Assembly (NCBI GenBank): GCA_028023455.1
Contig: JAQFVV010000031.1
Coordinates: forward strand, 3,600,001-3,664,000
Origin: Epiperipatus broadwayi
Taxonomy: Eukaryota; Onychophora; Udeonychophora; Euonychophora; Peripatidae
Direction of reading: 5' to 3'
Length of the DNA: 64,000 bases
Positions 61,701 to 64,000 of this stretch are shown here, in pieces. Both the position numbers and the translations under genes were made by a program. Under the pieces are notes generated by a model. That model was not told the origin of the DNA, did no database searches, and was given only the letters and a program-made list of their open reading frames with translations. Each line of letters starts with the position of its first letter. Position 1 is the stretch's first letter.

Positions 61701-63720
61701 CAGTAGAGTAATGTGTTAAAGGTTCCCGGATCAAATTTCAATCTGTCACCAAACATTTCTGAACAATTATCTACTTGATTATTACTTTTAATAACACAGC
61801 AATTTCTTTACTGCTTTACACACACAATAGAATAGAATTTTTATTTTTTTAATTATAGTAGATGCTGATAACATTTGCTCATATCAATTAATTGGTAGCT
61901 TCCCATCATTTAGAGCTTTAATAATTTTATTCAAATGTTTAACAAATTATAACACTATGTGTCCATATTGGTATACTCAGATAGTATATAGACTAATACT
62001 TGTGTGTTTTTATGGATATTATAACTAAATAATTTCCTTTTAAAAGTAAATAGTTTGTTTGTTTTTTAAAGCTAGAAATTGAATCATATATAGTACTTAA
62101 GCTTACAGAGAGGTTCTGAGACTTTCTAAAATGAATAATAACTAATATTATATTTATTTAGTTTTCTATAATGACTTTTATTAGGAATTGATGAGAGTGA
62201 CATTTGATCTGTTTACAAATAGCAGAATTTTCCTTATTGTTTACAAGGAAGAAGTAACAAAAATATAGACAATTTATTACTTAAAATTAAATGAATTATT
62301 CTCAACATATAACTAAAGCAACAGTTCTTATATATAGATTAATTTCAAACATTATATTTTTACAATTCTTATAAATATATGTATATAGTATTTTCTAAAT
62401 CACACTGACTAGACTTCAATTTGTACTACACTTAAATTTGTGAATTATGAAAGTATAAAAAAAAAATCGACATATTAAAAAAAAATTGCTTTAATCTGCA
62501 TATTTCAAGTCGTTGATAAATAATTATCACATTCTTACCTTCCACAGGCCTTCTGATAATGAACTGTACAGATATATTATCATGAACCATTATGAAAACA
62601 TTTAATGATTAAATAATTCTTCTACATTCATAAATAAATTAATCCATTGTTATAATATAAGTAAACGTTACTGATAATGAAAGTTTCTGCACCAGAAGCA
62701 TAATGAGGTCAGTTATCCCTTGAGAGTTACTAAATCATTCTGTAGCCTGGAGGAGATTTTTCAGAAGAGTGGATGTCATGAAAATATTAATAGCTAGAAT
62801 CATTCTTTATACTTTAACAAGTAATGCTTACATAATTATTTATAATAAAAATAGTCTTCATATTTTAAAACATATGTATAGATTAACTGTAAAGTTATAA
62901 AACTGTTATGGTAAATTTTAATACTACTATTAATGTTCTTAAGTACATAGTAATGTTACTGACAAAATATTCTAGAATTTATTTGTACAGTATTTTAATT
63001 TATTATATTAGAAATATTAATATAGTTATTATTTTAATACTAAAATTAAAATTACATTCATTTCCACTAATTAATGTTTATTTTTAATTTAATCCATAAA
63101 AAAATCACATTTTAATGTAGAAATAATATAAACCAATACCATGTTGATATTCTATTTTCTGCTGAATAACTTATCAGTTTAATCAAACTAATTGAAATTC
63201 TGCTGGTAAAACTGGGTTTGGTCTCATTATAGAATAGTAACTCAACTGTAAGATATTATGAATTTGTATAAAAATGCTAGTTATATATATATATTAAATT
63301 GCATAATAATATATTCTATTTTTCTCCCCTTAGCTAACGGTAGCTGAGCATAGAATTCCCAATTGCGGACGTTAAAACACGATGCATTTATATCAGAAAG
63401 ATTAAATGTATAAGGCCAGTAAATTTACATGTGCATCAATGCATTTATATACATATAATGAAGTCATTATTATACATTCTAAGGGTAAATAATAGAATTA
63501 GCAACATAGGATGTGGCAGTCCTCTTATACAGATTCATCATATACTTTTATTTTATAATTAATACTTCACATTATCACTTATCTTATTAATCCATAGTGT
63601 GAGGTTTTATTTCCCACTTCAGAATAAATAGATATATACGCATTGATTAATAATGAGTGGAAAATTGGATTGTTGGCTAACCATATATTATTCATTATAT
63701 AATGTTTTAATGATATTGAT
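58766..63720. other. AT-rich DNA with minor repeats
   Basis: A possible SINE remnant at 59005-59110, a duplicated gctactataa(c/t)tgatataatatcaat at 59885-59938, a TA run at 60748-60768 and a CA run at 61198-61209. No gene is recognised; the 105-residue frame at 61236-61553 looks random. Confidence 0.5.
59005..59110 (+). repeat. Possible tRNA-derived SINE remnant
   Basis: tagtggtgggcataaaaag and gaaggtccataaatcacagtttgactc resemble decayed box A and box B segments. The following gctcaaatttcatatgacc...gagcaaca is shared with 7410-7445. Confidence 0.35.
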
Positions 63721-63726
63721 GCTTTA

Positions 63727-63960
63727 GGATAGGAATTTCCAACTTTTTGACATTTCTGGGCCACACTGTGAAAAGAAGAGTTATCTTCAATGACATATTA
63801 AATACACAAACAATACCAAAAGCTGATAAGAAAAAAAATATCCATGCATAACCACCATCATAGATAAGCAAAAAGGTCCTCACATAATAAACCTAATTAG
63901 GCAATGGTCTGTTCCAATAGCCTTTTAAGATTGTTGAGCAGGTTCTAAGTTTGTGATCAT
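63727..63960. mobile_element. hAT non-autonomous element, one end visible
   Basis: It starts near 63731 with aggaatttccaactttttgac, a decayed hAT terminal repeat. tctgggccacactgtgaaaagaagagttatctt and catattaaatacacaaacaatac follow, a combination typical of non-autonomous hAT elements. A right end is not clearly recognised; gcaggttctaagtttgtg near 63938-63955 is a candidate. Confidence 0.55.
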
Positions 63961-64000
63961 TAATATAGAAAATGTATATACTACTTATATATATATTATA

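Noticed and set aside
61690-61760. tRNA-like segment (agcagtagagtaatgtg...ggatcaaatttc)
   Set aside because: Only a loose box-B-like match; no acceptor stem, TSD or second copy was found.
1-64000. CRISPR arrays, bacterial operons, rRNA genes, intact functional tRNA genes
   Set aside because: None seen: no regularly spaced short repeats with unique spacers, no rRNA motifs, and the tRNA-like segments are degraded SINE heads.

Overview
This is non-coding, strongly AT-rich eukaryotic DNA, almost certainly from an animal. Long A/T tracts, microsatellites and tRNA-headed SINEs dominate. There are no operons or ribosome-binding sites, and no long intact gene. The mix of element types (Penelope-like elements with GIY-YIG domains and hammerhead ribozymes, RTE-like and APE-type LINEs, Gypsy, hAT) fits an invertebrate metazoan best. 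I cannot name a species from the sequence alone.

Layout. 1-2.7 kb: 3' end of a decayed Gypsy element (RNase H, integrase, repeat-rich tail, polypurine tract, 3' LTR). 2.7-8.9 kb: AT-rich DNA with one possible terminal host exon near 7.75 kb. 9.0-15.0 kb: a Penelope-like element (PLE) cluster. It holds a small foldback, a SINE, a minus-strand RT plus GIY-YIG pseudogene, an inverted array of ribozyme-bearing pLTR units, and a second plus-strand PLE endonuclease fragment. 16.7-17.2 kb: a hAT MITE. 17.5-20.98 kb: an RTE-like tail, a 5'-truncated LINE with clear target-site duplications (TSDs), and a SINE inserted directly at the LINE's 3' TSD. 25.7-30.9 kb: a 0.7-kb foldback with a second ribozyme family, another pLTR cluster, a 390-bp tandem pair carrying near-canonical hammerhead ribozymes (retrozyme-like), and a second SINE.

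34.76-47.11 kb is one nested LTR retrotransposon in minus orientation. Its LTRs are about 2.4 kb, begin and end TGTAA...TTACA, and are flanked by ATAT. Its 3' LTR holds an RTE LINE and a PLE-derived foldback, both absent from the 5' LTR, so the two LTRs supply the empty sites. Its interior holds a near-full-length APE-RT-zinc-finger LINE with an approximately 20-bp TSD. 48.3-49.4 kb: a possible pogo/Tigger transposase tail and a 234-bp tandem duplication. 52.1-52.7 kb: a third PLE tail with a possible third ribozyme. 56.2-58.8 kb: an old minus-strand copy of the same LINE, a ribozyme-family remnant and an RTE remnant. 63.7 kb: one end of another hAT element.

The most interesting theme is self-cleaving RNA. 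Three sequence-unrelated hammerhead-like motifs share one architecture: CUGANGA, a short stem II, GAAA, then a loopless six-base palindrome as stem III ending in U-C. The palindromes are ACTAGT, ATGCAT and AACGTT. A loopless palindromic stem III cannot close as a hairpin, so these ribozymes would be expected to work as dimers or in tandem transcripts. That matches the tandem 390-bp unit and the PLE pLTR arrangement.
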